A stretch of 17,936 nucleotides of DNA from Xenorhabdus miraniensis. Lineage in GTDB: Bacteria > Pseudomonadota > Gammaproteobacteria > Enterobacterales > Enterobacteriaceae. The notes under the pieces are model-generated. The model worked only from the letters and a program-made list of their open reading frames with translations, was not told the origin of the DNA and did no database searches. Of this stretch, positions 11,890-17,936 are shown one piece after another (the first letter of the stretch is position 1; each line of letters begins with the position of its first letter). The DNA lies in contig NZ_NITZ01000038.1 in assembly GCF_002632615.1 (NCBI RefSeq), positions 1 to 17,936 on the forward strand, in the 5' to 3' direction. Both the position numbers and the translations under genes were made by a program.

Positions 11890-11922
11890 ACTTTACCAAA
11901 TGGAAGTTGCAAAAACTCGCAA
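11890..11922 (-). promoter_or_regulatory. CII-dependent promoter PRE
   Basis: On the minus strand TTGC-GAGTTT-TTGC (11909-11922) is a perfect match to the CII recognition pattern TTGCN6TTGC. The N6 is placed as the -35, 17 bp from -10 TAAAGT (11890-11895). It overlaps the start of cII and points left toward cI, exactly as lambda PRE. It would give a burst of repressor and antisense RNA over cro when CII is stable. Confidence 0.8.
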
Positions 11923-12265
11923 AAATACACGTGTCACGTGTAATGCCCAATATCTGGAGAGTTATTTTCTCAAATCAGCTCTGGAGTTTGGAAATAATGA
12001 TCTGGCACGTGAAATGGGTATTCACCCGTCTGCGTTGAGTCGGGATAAAAACCGGATAGCAAAACTCGCCAGTAAATTGATCGTGGAATTGGGATTACCA
12101 GAGGGAAGTGTCGCCGCCCCCGGATGTGAAGCGAATATTGTTCTGACAGGGGTTGAGGCCAGCAAATTGTTATCAATGCTGGATGAACTCAGATACCCAA
12201 AAAGAAAAACCCCAGTTGCGCTAACAACTGAGGCTTCTGAAATGCAACTTGAGATGTCTCTTTAG
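11900..12265 (+). CDS. cII: CII-like transcriptional activator
   Basis: The 121-aa protein sits between cro and the replication genes. A helix-turn-helix region NDLAREMGIHPSALSRDKNR (about residues 33-52) corresponds to lambda CII's AEAVGVDKSQISRWKRD. The C-terminus TEASEMQLEM parallels lambda's TERSEQIQMEF. CII tetramers bind TTGC repeats around -35 boxes of PRE, PI and PaQ; perfect sites of this type occur at the start of this gene and inside the presumed Q gene. It is longer than lambda CII (97 aa), mostly in the middle. An AGGA lies about ten bases before the start. An antisense terminator is embedded in its 3' end. Confidence 0.82.
   Translation: MEVAKTRKNTRVTCNAQYLESYFLKSALEFGNNDLAREMGIHPSALSRDKNRIAKLASKLIVELGLPEGSVAAPGCEANIVLTGVEASKLLSMLDELRYPKRKTPVALTTEASEMQLEMSL
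12199..12233 (-). terminator. OOP-type antisense terminator inside the cII 3' end
   Basis: Minus strand: CCTCAGTTG pairs with CAACTGGGG (9 bp, one G-U) around a 6-nt loop, then TTTTTCTTTTT. This strong intrinsic terminator points against cII and lies in codons for KRKTPVALTTEA. The lambda OOP terminator is in the matching part of cII (KKRPAATE). Confidence 0.75.
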
Positions 12266-12298
12266 TCGATAAGCAAGGTATGCAAGCCCCTTATCGAC
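12265..12298. other. 9-bp stem-loop after cII
   Basis: GTCGATAAG (12265-12273) and CTTATCGAC (12290-12298) are perfectly complementary with a 16-nt loop. There is no U-tract, so it is not an intrinsic terminator. It may be an mRNA stability or processing structure between cII and the next gene; it also lies within the proposed antisense RNA. Confidence 0.5.
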
Positions 12299-12322
12299 AA
12301 CATTTCACAGGAGTAATTATAC

Positions 12323-12490
12323 ATGAAAAATAGATTTAATCACATCGCTGTGCATAAAAATATCAGGCGCGATAGATTGGCCCGTTCGGTTACCGAACAG
12401 GGATGTAAAAAACTGCGTGACGCTCTGGAAGATGCGAAGTTGCGTCTGGAACATCGCGAGGAATTGACCGGAGGGAAACGCCATGAGTAA
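12323..12490 (+). CDS. Small basic hypothetical protein before O, 55 aa
   Basis: ATG at 12323 with CAGGAG nine to ten bases upstream opens a 55-aa frame (MKNRFNHIAVHKNIRRDRLA) ending inside the start of the O gene (8-bp overlap). The product is basic with a helical second half, KLRDALEDAKLRLEHREEL. Small genes between cII and O occur in other lambdoid phages; none that I recognise matches. Ribosome site and coupling support it. Confidence 0.7.
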   Translation: MKNRFNHIAVHKNIRRDRLARSVTEQGCKKLRDALEDAKLRLEHREELTGGKRHE

Positions 12491-13298
12491 TGTTGCATAC
12501 GCTGATTTTGGGGCTAAAAACAGGCAAGAGAGGCCAACGGTGGCAAGCATTGAAGATGGATACGCCCGTCTGTCAAACATGCTGTTGGAAGAGTACGCAG
12601 GGGCGGATTTGAACAAGCGTCATTTCAAAGTGCTGCTTGCTGTTCTCAGACTGACCTACGGGTGGAATAAAAAAATGGATCGTATCAGCGATTCACAGAT
12701 TGCAGAGATTGCCAAGTTACCGGTTAAACGCTGCAACGAAGCAAAGCTGGAACTGGTTCGGATGAATATTTTAATCCAGCAAGGAAACCGATTCGGACCA
12801 AATAAAAATGTTGATGAATGGGTAATCCCTCAAAATAGGGGAAAATCCCTCAAAACAGGGGATTCTGAATCCCTCAATTTAGGGGATAGCTATCCCCCAA
12901 AACAGGGGGACACCAAAGACATTATTCCAAATACAATTAAAAACAATAATACACCCCTAACCCCTCACGAGGGGAATGACGGTGAGGTTGCTAAACCGAA
13001 AAAGCGAAAACCTACCCCAAAAATCAACTACGACGACTATCTCAATGCCTACAACGAAGAGGTCGGTGACAGGCTACCACACGCTGTAGAGGCCAATACC
13101 AAGCGGCAACGGGCGTTCCAGAAATTAATCCCTAAGCTGTTGACCCCAAACGTTGATGGATTCCGGTCATATGTTCGGGCATTCGTTGGCATGGCTAGGC
13201 CGTTTTACTTTGGTGACAACGATCGGGGTTGGACAGCAAGTATTGATTATTTACTCAGAGAAACAACGCTAACCGGCGTTCGTGAGGGAAATTTGTAG
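12483..13298 (+). CDS. O: Replication initiator, lambda O-type
   Basis: The 271-aa protein begins with an O-type origin-binding winged-helix domain, about residues 25-120: GYARLSNMLLEEYAGADLNK, FKVLLAVLRLTYGWNKKMD, QIAEIAKLPVKRCNEAKLEL, VDEWVIP. The origin iterons lie inside the gene and encode a variable linker (residues 115-150). The C-terminal region, with KPTPKINYDDYLNAYNEE, should contact the helicase. Lambda O binds iterons and recruits the replication machinery. GGAGG seven to eight bases upstream fixes the start. The helicase gene follows, so the initiator probably loads the phage helicase directly. Confidence 0.85.
   Translation: MSNVAYADFGAKNRQERPTVASIEDGYARLSNMLLEEYAGADLNKRHFKVLLAVLRLTYGWNKKMDRISDSQIAEIAKLPVKRCNEAKLELVRMNILIQQGNRFGPNKNVDEWVIPQNRGKSLKTGDSESLNLGDSYPPKQGDTKDIIPNTIKNNNTPLTPHEGNDGEVAKPKKRKPTPKINYDDYLNAYNEEVGDRLPHAVEANTKRQRAFQKLIPKLLTPNVDGFRSYVRAFVGMARPFYFGDNDRGWTASIDYLLRETTLTGVREGNL
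12825..12955. other. ori: Replication origin: four O iterons and AT-rich region
   Basis: ATCCCTCAAAATAGGGGA (12825-12842), ATCCCTCAAAACAGGGGA (12845-12862), ATCCCTCAATTTAGGGGA (12869-12886) and ATCCCCCAAAACAGGGGG (12892-12909) are four direct, internally palindromic copies. They are nearly the lambda iteron (ATCCCTCAAAACGAGGGA). An A+T-rich unwinding stretch follows to about 12955. As in lambda, the origin is within the O gene. Confidence 0.88.
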
Positions 13299-13307
13299 GA
13301 AGAGACC

Positions 13308-14696
13308 ATGAATGATTACATCGATAACAGTTATGAATTTGAGTCCAGCGTGATTGGTGGATTGCTGGTTAGCGGCCTGACACAGGACGCTAACGATGTA
13401 CTGGCAACTCTGGAGCATGAGGCATTTGGATCACCATTCTACCGAGACACATTCAAAACTATTCGCTCACAAGCTAAAAACAGAGGAATGATTGATCCCC
13501 TCATGGTTGCGGATGCGATGGGTGAAGATAATTTTGCTAATGTCATGTGGGCTGCTAAAAACTGTCCCAGCGCCGCTAACCTTAAGGGCTATGCGAACAT
13601 GGTCTCTGCAAACTATGAACGCAGACGCATGATTGAGTTGATGGACGAGGCCAGAGTGCTCATCCAGAACGGGACGATTGAGAGCGCCGCTGAGTCTATG
13701 GATTGGTTCATTTCCCAAGTTTCAGAAGTCCGCAAGCCCCGTGATGAGATCCGTCCGTTGCATGTTTCTGAGTTACTGGAAGATTACACTGAGGTTTTGG
13801 AGAAACGTCTCAAAAATGGTGAGCAGTCAGACACATTGAAGACGGGCATAGACGAATTGGACGAGATCACAGGTGGTATCAACCCAGTCGATTTGGTGGT
13901 TGTTGCTGCGCGTCCGGGCATGGGTAAAACAGAATTCTCGCTGAAAGTGGCTGAGGGTGTTGCCAGCCAGACCATCACAGGAACCGACCAGCAGCGCGGC
14001 GTACTGATCTTCTCAATGGAAATGGACTCACAACAGATTATCGAGCGTCAATTGGCTGGAGCCTCTAATCTGGCAGTCTCATCACTGCGAAACCCTGCCA
14101 GAATGGACGATGAAGGCTGGGGGCGTGTGGCTGGCGGTATTGGCAGGCTGCAAGGGTTAGATGTTTGGGTTGTCGATGCCAGTAAGCTGAGTGTTGAGCA
14201 AATTGCAGCAATTTCAAGACGTCACAAAAAGGCGCATCCAGCTCTATCGCTCATCATGGTTGATTATCTGGGGCTGATTGATAAGCCAAAGGCAGAGCGA
14301 AATGATCTGGCAGTCGCGCATATTTCTTCCAGCCTGAAACGGTTGGCGAAAGACCTAAAGACGCCGGTTATGTCCCTGAGCCAATTGTCCCGTGATGTTG
14401 AAAAACGCACCAACAAACGCCCTGTAAACGCAGATCTGCGCGATTCCGGCAGTGTTGAGCAAGATGCGGACAGCATCATCATGTTATATCGCGATGCGGT
14501 GTACAATGAGAATTCCCCCGCAGCGCCATATGCTGAAATTATTGTAACGAAAAATAGGTTCGGGCAGCTAGGGACGGTCTACCAGAGGTTCAAAAACGGG
14601 CACTTTCTTCCAGTGGATCAGGACGAGGCCGCCAGAGTTTGTCAGAGCAGTGATAACAAGCCACATAAACGCTTTGCTAAAGGTGCAAATGTTTAA
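13308..14696 (+). CDS. DnaB-type replicative helicase
   Basis: The 462-aa protein has the DnaB N-terminal domain ([12 protein letters not shown] at the start) and a RecA-like C-terminal motor: Walker [11 protein letters not shown] (about 201-210), Walker [11 protein letters not shown] (about 316-325), the LSQLSR sensor (357-362) and [13 protein letters not shown] (376-388), a helicase signature. It is a hexameric 5'-3' DNA helicase in the manner of P22 gp12. The phage therefore brings its own helicase and does not need a lambda P-type loader. AGGAAGAG before ATG fixes the start; it follows O by nine bases. Confidence 0.92.
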   Translation: MNDYIDNSYEFESSVIGGLLVSGLTQDANDVLATLEHEAFGSPFYRDTFKTIRSQAKNRGMIDPLMVADAMGEDNFANVMWAAKNCPSAANLKGYANMVSANYERRRMIELMDEARVLIQNGTIESAAESMDWFISQVSEVRKPRDEIRPLHVSELLEDYTEVLEKRLKNGEQSDTLKTGIDELDEITGGINPVDLVVVAARPGMGKTEFSLKVAEGVASQTITGTDQQRGVLIFSMEMDSQQIIERQLAGASNLAVSSLRNPARMDDEGWGRVAGGIGRLQGLDVWVVDASKLSVEQIAAISRRHKKAHPALSLIMVDYLGLIDKPKAERNDLAVAHISSSLKRLAKDLKTPVMSLSQLSRDVEKRTNKRPVNADLRDSGSVEQDADSIIMLYRDAVYNENSPAAPYAEIIVTKNRFGQLGTVYQRFKNGHFLPVDQDEAARVCQSSDNKPHKRFAKGANV

Positions 14697-14718
14697 CCCC
14701 ACAGGAAGGACTTTTGAG

Positions 14719-14934
14719 ATGAAAACAGTAAAAACAGTAAACGTCGATTGGCTAGGTGATTGTGAAAAATGCGGCATGGACAGCGCATTAGTTGAGACAA
14801 ACGGAAACGAAAACTGGCTGTATGAAGCGGATAGCGTGACATGTTGTGGTTGTGGACATACTGGTCATGTTGAGATTTTGCCATGTGAACCAGTTGCCTA
14901 TGCGGTATGGGACGAATTACCGGAGACAGAATGA
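14719..14934 (+). CDS. Small zinc-binding phage protein, 71 aa
   Basis: The frame opens earlier inside the helicase gene, but the ATG at 14719 after AGGAAGGA gives the normal start (MKTVKTVNVDWLGDCEKCG). CEKCG and CCGCGHTGH form a likely zinc ribbon, and the C-terminus EPVAYAVWDELPETE resembles the EPVA tail of other phage proteins. Its end overlaps the next gene start as ATGA. Function unknown. Confidence 0.75.
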   Translation: MKTVKTVNVDWLGDCEKCGMDSALVETNGNENWLYEADSVTCCGCGHTGHVEILPCEPVAYAVWDELPETE

Positions 14935-15320
14935 AAATCAAAACAAGTGAACTAACGGGACGGGCGTTGGACTGGGCGGTTGCAATGGCTCTCGGAGCAG
15001 AGATTAATGGTGAAGGGTTCCTAGAATTACCTAGCGGACATTTTGTAAATAAAAAAAGCAGATATTATTCATTTAAGCCATCTACCGATTGGGCGCAGTG
15101 CGGGCAATTGATTGATGAATATCTCGGTGATGTAACTCGCATGGAGTTTACGGATACTCATTGGGTGGCATCGTGTAGGGCATTAACAGTAGACGATTTT
15201 TCTATTTTTAAAGTACAAAAAGGCGAAACCCCACAAATTGCCATCTGCCGCGCTGTAGTGGCTGCGAAATTAGGGGAAGAAGTTGATATTCCTGATGAGC
15301 TGGTGGAGGTGGAAGCATGA
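14931..15320 (+). CDS. DUF2591-type phage protein
   Basis: The 129-aa product starts MKIKTSELTGRALDWAVAMA, the hallmark N-terminus of DUF2591 phage proteins (usually SELtG.aLdwaVA). It continues with YSPSTDWAQCG-like phrasing (KPSTDWAQCGQLIDEY) and ends AICRAVVAAKLGEEVDIPDE, also typical. The family is widespread in lambdoid nin regions with no known function. GGAG five bases before the ATG and ATGA overlap set the start; an earlier ATG at 14907 is inside the preceding gene. Confidence 0.82.
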   Translation: MKIKTSELTGRALDWAVAMALGAEINGEGFLELPSGHFVNKKSRYYSFKPSTDWAQCGQLIDEYLGDVTRMEFTDTHWVASCRALTVDDFSIFKVQKGETPQIAICRAVVAAKLGEEVDIPDELVEVEA

Positions 15321-15523
15321 CCGTAGAACTCAAACCATGCCCATTTTGTGGCAGCAATGATTTATGTCCAGATTATGAGGATAGAGGCACCTCAGATGAA
15401 TATGCAGCATGGATTAACTGCGGAGGTTGTGGAGTTGATGGGCCAGTAACAGTATGGAAGTCTAGCTATAAAGATGCAGAACGTGCCGCGTGGGAATTAT
15501 GGAATAAAAGAGAGGGCAAATAA
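15317..15523 (+). CDS. lar: Lar-family restriction alleviation protein
   Basis: The 68-aa protein has LKPCPFCGS (Cys8, Cys11) and WINCGGCG (Cys35, Cys38), then a helical C-terminus AERAAWELWNKR, the standard Lar layout (CPFCG...C..C...aW..WN.R). Rac Lar relieves type I restriction and stimulates modification by EcoKI; many family members are untested. It overlaps the DUF2591 gene as ATGA. With the two methyltransferases of the left operon it suggests layered antirestriction. Confidence 0.82.
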   Translation: MTVELKPCPFCGSNDLCPDYEDRGTSDEYAAWINCGGCGVDGPVTVWKSSYKDAERAAWELWNKREGK

Positions 15524-15533
15524 CGGAGGTTAG

Positions 15534-15977
15534 ATGGAATACAACTTTCTATTCCATGAATCAACTAAAAACGCCGCTTGGCAACATCTCAAAGAAGTTC
15601 TCGCAACAAACCAGCCTCACCGAATCATCATCAAACCGTGGAAAAACCAACGCTCACTATCTCAGAACGCTACTGCGCATATGTGGTTCGGCGAGATTAG
15701 TCGTTATCTGAAATCTAACGGGGCGAAATTTTCACCAGATGAAGTCAAGGAGATGTTCAAGCACACATTTCTGGGCTATGAGGTGGTTGACCGGATTGAT
15801 GTCAGAACGCAGGAGGTTGAGCACGTCAGGACGTTGAAACAGACGTCCAAATTAGACACTGGCGAGATGTTTCGATTTATGGAACAGGTTGAACAGTGGT
15901 CGGCGGGTATCGGTTGTTTTGTGACAATACCGCACGACAGCGAGTACATGAAACTCAAACAGGAGCAGGAACGGTGA
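15534..15977 (+). CDS. ninB: NinB (Orf-type recombination mediator)
   Basis: The 147-aa protein matches NinB/Orf: RIIIKPWKNQRSLSQNATAHMWFGEISRYL and DEVKEMFKHTFLG, a length typical of the family (146 in lambda). Lambda Orf binds single-stranded DNA and SSB and substitutes for host RecFOR in phage recombination. GGAGG before the ATG sets the start. Its presence with RecE/RecT gives the phage an annealing and mediator set. Confidence 0.88.
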   Translation: MEYNFLFHESTKNAAWQHLKEVLATNQPHRIIIKPWKNQRSLSQNATAHMWFGEISRYLKSNGAKFSPDEVKEMFKHTFLGYEVVDRIDVRTQEVEHVRTLKQTSKLDTGEMFRFMEQVEQWSAGIGCFVTIPHDSEYMKLKQEQER

Positions 15978-16114
15978 ATAAAAAATTTGAATCAATGATC
16001 CGTCGTCTGTATGGCAACCGATACAGCTTGGTGCGTGATATCGAGGGTTGCTACGCCAGCGTCGTGGTCAAGCGTATGTTTGAAGTGTGGCGTGAGGCTA
16101 AGGGGCTGAAATGA
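15974..16114 (+). CDS. Small nin-region protein, 46 aa
   Basis: The start is a GTG at 15974 overlapping the ninB stop as GTGA, with AGGAG about eight bases upstream. The product is basic ([37 protein letters not shown]). An internal ATG eight codons on is an alternative. It occupies the small-gene part of the nin region; it is not obviously NinC, D, E or F. Coupled at both ends. Confidence 0.65.
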   Translation: MNKKFESMIRRLYGNRYSLVRDIEGCYASVVVKRMFEVWREAKGLK

Positions 16115-16182
16115 AATACCTCACATACGTACTCTTTTGGATAGCAGCCATGCTGATGATGGGATTTGTGTTAGGGGGATAG
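16111..16182 (+). CDS. Single-membrane-helix microprotein, 23 aa
   Basis: ATG at 16111 overlaps the previous stop as ATGA and has AAGGGG five bases upstream. The 23 codons give [20 protein letters not shown] and LGG, essentially one hydrophobic helix. It ends one base before the ninG GTG. The fit to both neighbours (coupling, then immediate ninG start) argues it is translated. Similar tiny hydrophobic phage peptides may affect membrane proteins; no role is known. Confidence 0.6.
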   Translation: MKYLTYVLFWIAAMLMMGFVLGG

Positions 16183-16183
16183 A

Positions 16184-16771
16184 GTGAGAAAACGGAAATG
16201 CAGGGAATGTAGTTCATGGTACGAACCGGAACGACAATTACAAAATACATGCTCAATACAATGCGCAATAACCAGAGCGAAAAAGCAGGAACAGAAAAAA
16301 CGAGAGGAATTAGAGCGACAACGAAAGAAAGATAACACCATCAAGCAAAAGTTAGCCCGCGATAAACTCAAAGCCAGACGCCTAGCAGTAAAACCCCGCA
16401 GTTACTGGATTCAACAAGCCCAGCGAGCAGTAAACGCCTATATCAGAGAACGAGACAGAAACCTGCCCTGCGTTTCCTGTGGCACGTTCACCTCTGCTCA
16501 ATGGGATGCCGGTCATTACCGGACAACGACAGCAGCACCGCAATTGAGATTTGATGAACGGAATATTCATAAACAGTGCATTGTCTGCAATCAGCACAAA
16601 TCAGGCAATTTGGTTCCGTATCGGGTGGAGTTAATCCGGCGCATTGGGCTGGCAGAGGTTGAGTCTATCGAATGCAACCATGAACGCCACCGATGGACGA
16701 TTGAGGAGTGTAAATCAATTAAATCCGAGTTTCAGGAGAAATTAAAAATATTGAGACAGGAGGCAGCATGA
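16184..16771 (+). CDS. ninG: NinG (Rap-type recombination endonuclease)
   Basis: The 195-aa protein has the NinG layout: N-terminal zinc knuckle (Cys6, Cys9, Cys23, Cys27), a long charged coiled segment ([18 protein letters not shown]), and an HNH-like C-terminal part with [22 protein letters not shown]. Lambda Rap/NinG is a structure-specific endonuclease acting on recombination branch points. The start is GTG at 16184 with GGGGG before it. ATGA overlap leads to ninH. Confidence 0.9.
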   Translation: MRKRKCRECSSWYEPERQLQNTCSIQCAITRAKKQEQKKREELERQRKKDNTIKQKLARDKLKARRLAVKPRSYWIQQAQRAVNAYIRERDRNLPCVSCGTFTSAQWDAGHYRTTTAAPQLRFDERNIHKQCIVCNQHKSGNLVPYRVELIRRIGLAEVESIECNHERHRWTIEECKSIKSEFQEKLKILRQEAA

Positions 16772-16962
16772 CGTTTGAAATAACATCAATTCCCGAGTTA
16801 CTCATAAAACACCGGGGGAATCAAACCCAGTTAGCCCATGAGTTAGGCATCAACCGGATGACAGTAGGTAAATTCGCCCGTGATTTTGAATGTCAGTATC
16901 ACATTGTCTGCAATGGGACATTGATGACAAAAACAAAGCTAAAAGGGAACCAGAGGAAATGA
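16768..16962 (+). CDS. ninH: NinH
   Basis: The 64-aa protein parallels lambda Nin[21 protein letters not shown] against MTFSVKTIPDMLVETYGNQT. A helix-turn-helix follows ([20 protein letters not shown]), then a beta segment IVCNGTLM. It is Fis-like in fold by family description and of unknown role. ATGA overlap with both ninG and the next gene. Confidence 0.85.
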   Translation: MTFEITSIPELLIKHRGNQTQLAHELGINRMTVGKFARDFECQYHIVCNGTLMTKTKLKGNQRK

Positions 16963-17573
16963 GGGCTAAAGAAGCATTCCCATTGCTGGCCTATGTTGCC
17001 AATAAAAAAGATTTGCGTCGGGTATGGGGTCAAGGCCGGAAAACCATTACACCAATTCAACGCGTTTGGGTTAGGTATTTAATGATGATTTGGGGTAAAC
17101 AATACGGAGGGAATGAATATCCCGGTGAAGAATGTAGTGTCATAGGCCGATTAATGACTCGTGAAGATTGGACTGATGCCGAAGGTGAGCGGATCGTTAA
17201 GGTGGTTAAAGACCTGCATAAACTAGGCTATGGCGGCGAGGAGTTATTCCAGAAAGCCCACGAGGTTCTGAACCCCAAGCAATCATTAAGCGACATCATC
17301 GCTCTCGCCAAAGAATCAGATGATGCCGCATTCGTTGAAATGGTTCTGAATAAGACATTTAAGCGGGGCAGCCCTATTCGGGATATCGCTATTAAACGAT
17401 ATTGCGAACGCAAATACCCGCAAAAGATCGCTCGTGAATTATCAAAATTGACTGGCTGTGATGTTCAATGGGCCAGAAAACGCTCCGAGTGGTCAGAGGA
17501 ACTACTGGAGGAGGAAATGTATTACGCTATCAAGCGAGAAATTAGAAAAGAAAACTGCGAAACATATCACTAA
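16959..17573 (+). CDS. Q: DUF1133-type protein, probable Q late antiterminator
   Basis: The frame is open from 16890, but the ATG at 16959 overlaps the ninH stop as ATGA and gives 204 aa ([18 protein letters not shown]). The sequence fits DUF1133: SVIGRLMTREDWTDAEGERI, SLSDIIALAKESDDAAFVEM, then RGSPIRDIAIKRYCERKYPQ, a likely DNA-binding helix-turn-helix. DUF1133 proteins occupy the Q slot in many lambdoid phages. Three contextual facts support a Q role here: position after ninH, a promoter-terminator leader directly downstream, and a CII-type promoter antisense inside it, as paQ in lambda. Direct evidence of antitermination is absent. Confidence 0.75.
   Translation: MRAKEAFPLLAYVANKKDLRRVWGQGRKTITPIQRVWVRYLMMIWGKQYGGNEYPGEECSVIGRLMTREDWTDAEGERIVKVVKDLHKLGYGGEELFQKAHEVLNPKQSLSDIIALAKESDDAAFVEMVLNKTFKRGSPIRDIAIKRYCERKYPQKIARELSKLTGCDVQWARKRSEWSEELLEEEMYYAIKREIRKENCETYH
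17391..17423 (-). promoter_or_regulatory. CII-dependent antisense promoter (paQ-like)
   Basis: Minus strand TTGC-GGGTAT-TTGC (17410-17423) is a perfect TTGCN6TTGC, 17 bp from -10 TTTAAT (17391-17396, five of six consensus). It lies inside the DUF1133 gene and points against it. Lambda paQ lies in Q in the same manner and lowers Q synthesis when CII is active. Confidence 0.7.
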
Positions 17574-17602
17574 ATATAAATATAAATATTTTCTAAATTT
17601 CC

Positions 17603-17630
17603 TTGATTTTGGGAAATTCACATGTATATT
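17603..17630 (+). promoter_or_regulatory. Candidate late promoter PR'
   Basis: TTGATT (17603-17608), 16-bp spacer, TATATT (17625-17630), directly after the presumed Q gene. A second -10-like TATGCT (17637-17642) falls at about the first transcribed bases, where lambda PR' has its sigma-dependent pause element. The AT-rich tract at 17572-17600 could be an UP element. Confidence 0.55.
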
Positions 17631-17666
17631 TTGTGTTATGCTCGGGCAGTAAAACCGAAAGTAGTT

Positions 17667-17695
17667 AAAGCCTCACTAACCCAGTGGGGCTTTTT
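17667..17695 (+). terminator. Intrinsic terminator (tR'-like) in the late leader
   Basis: GCCTCACT pairs with AGTGGGGC (one G-U) with a 5-nt loop, extended by AAA/TTT, then TTTTT. It lies about 30 nt after the predicted PR' start, giving a short leader RNA of about 60 nt unless antiterminated. Confidence 0.85.
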
Positions 17696-17741
17696 CACAT
17701 CTACCCGCAATTAACTTAGCGTTGACAACTCACCCTCGTTC

Positions 17742-17815
17742 ATCACGGATAACACTATTTTGATAACGGATAACGCTATTTGATCACGGATAGCGGTTGT
17801 TTGATCACGGATAAC
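17742..17815. repeat. Four phased direct repeats in the late leader
   Basis: ATCACGGATAAC (17742-17753), ATAACGGATAAC (17763-17774), ATCACGGATAGC (17783-17794) and ATCACGGATAAC (17804-17815) recur at 21, 20 and 21 bp, two helical turns, with partly conserved spacers (GCTATTTG-like). They sit between two terminators ahead of the first late gene. A consensus TTGACA (17722-17727) precedes them without a good -10. Copies 3 and 4 contain GATC just upstream of the shared core. I do not recognise the motif. Confidence 0.75.
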
Positions 17816-17821
17816 GAATTC

Positions 17822-17848
17822 AAGGCTGCACTTTGGTGTGGCCTTTTT
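17822..17848 (+). terminator. Second intrinsic terminator before the late genes
   Basis: AAGGCTGCAC pairs with GTGTGGCCTT (10 bp with two G-U) around a TTTG loop, then a run of T. Strong terminator shape, immediately after the repeats and about 30 bp before the next start codon, so late genes need antitermination to be reached. Confidence 0.8.
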
Positions 17849-17879
17849 GTTTTGTCATCATAAAGTCAGGAAACCAGAA

Positions 17880-17936
17880 ATGAAAAAGTTAACAGTCACC
17901 CTTTTAGGTCTAAATGAGAATAACACTGCTGGTTCT
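17880..17936 (+). CDS. Start of a late-region gene (partial)
   Basis: ATG at 17880 with AGGA about nine bases upstream opens a frame that runs off the window: MKKLTVTLLGLNENNTAGS. Nineteen codons are too few to identify. It is the first frame after the second terminator, where lambdoid phages put lysis or morphogenesis genes. The basic-hydrophobic start is compatible with, but does not prove, a membrane or secreted product. Confidence 0.4.
   Translation, partial: MKKLTVTLLGLNENNTAGS

Larger units (their letters stand above)
12199..12310 (-). ncRNA. oop: Candidate OOP-like antisense RNA
   Basis: An RNA starting near 12310 from a perfect -10 TATAAT (12316-12321, minus strand; its -35 is poor) would end at the antisense terminator, giving about 105-110 nt complementary to the cII 3' end. 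Lambda OOP has 77 nt, the same location, and promotes RNase III cleavage of cII mRNA. The terminator is convincing; the promoter is only a suggestion. Confidence 0.45.

Noticed and set aside
12825..12910. CRISPR-like array
   Set aside because: The repeats are 18-bp palindromic iterons with 2-6 bp gaps inside a replication initiator gene, not repeats with unique spacers.
14198..14211. A third perfect TTGCN6TTGC (minus strand) in the helicase gene
   Set aside because: The hexamer 17 bp downstream (TACTGG) is a poor -10, and one chance match of this pattern is expected in a window of this size.
17722..17750. A promoter using TTGACA ahead of the late-leader repeats
   Set aside because: At 17 bp the -10 would be ACGGAT; the only better candidate needs a 20-bp spacer, so no promoter is claimed.

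Overview
The window is the early-to-middle half of a temperate lambdoid prophage (or phage genome) of an Enterobacterales host. Moderately AT-rich DNA and the flavour of the repressor and Nin genes suggest Morganellaceae-type bacteria (Proteus, Providencia, Xenorhabdus, Photorhabdus), but that is an impression and not a computed result. The left edge holds a 14-bp copy of the 3' end of a tRNA-Arg(CCU)-like gene, beside a TorI-type excisionase. This is the arrangement of E. coli prophage KplE1 at argW, where the integrase lies at the far end. No integrase gene is visible here.

Left operon (about 9220 down to 184, minus strand): promoter PL with two operators, a structured leader carrying a nut/put-like RNA, then about 24 tightly overlapping genes. 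In transcription order these are a basic protein in the N position, several small unknowns with an intrinsic terminator among them, a DUF551 protein, a small membrane protein, RecE-like exonuclease and RecT annealase, zinc-finger proteins, a C5-cytosine methyltransferase, a DUF3268 protein, an Ogr-like zinc-finger activator, a phage Dam-type adenine methyltransferase and the excisionase. At least five genes are too short for a standard 60-codon ORF screen or start internally; they are listed with their start evidence.

Immunity region (9413-11654): a short CI-like repressor without a peptidase domain, divergent from Cro, with three 14-bp operators between them at 22-23 bp spacing and overlapping PRM and PR. 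Downstream of cI, in the place of lambda rexAB, lie two overlapping genes (a 170-aa unknown and a DUF1828/DUF1829-like protein) closed by a strong terminator. This cassette is my best candidate for a little-described biological system, probably superinfection exclusion, defence or toxin-antitoxin, but its function is inferred from position only.

Right operon (11387 onward, plus strand): cro, a second copy of the nut/put-like RNA with a covarying stem, a tR1-like hairpin, cII with a perfect CII-type promoter PRE across its start and an OOP-type antisense terminator inside its 3' end, an O-type initiator gene containing four lambda-like iterons and an AT-rich stretch, a DnaB-type helicase, small zinc proteins, a Lar-family protein, NinB, two microproteins, NinG, NinH and a DUF1133-type presumed Q antiterminator. 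A second perfect CII-type site with a good -10 lies antisense inside this presumed Q gene (paQ-like). After it come a candidate PR', a short leader with terminator tR', four phased direct repeats of unknown role, a second terminator and the start of the first late gene.

Together the sites show a complete lambda-style decision circuit: repressor/Cro on shared operators, CII acting at PRE and an antisense promoter in Q, OOP antisense to cII, RNA-based antitermination of PL and PR, and Q control of late genes.
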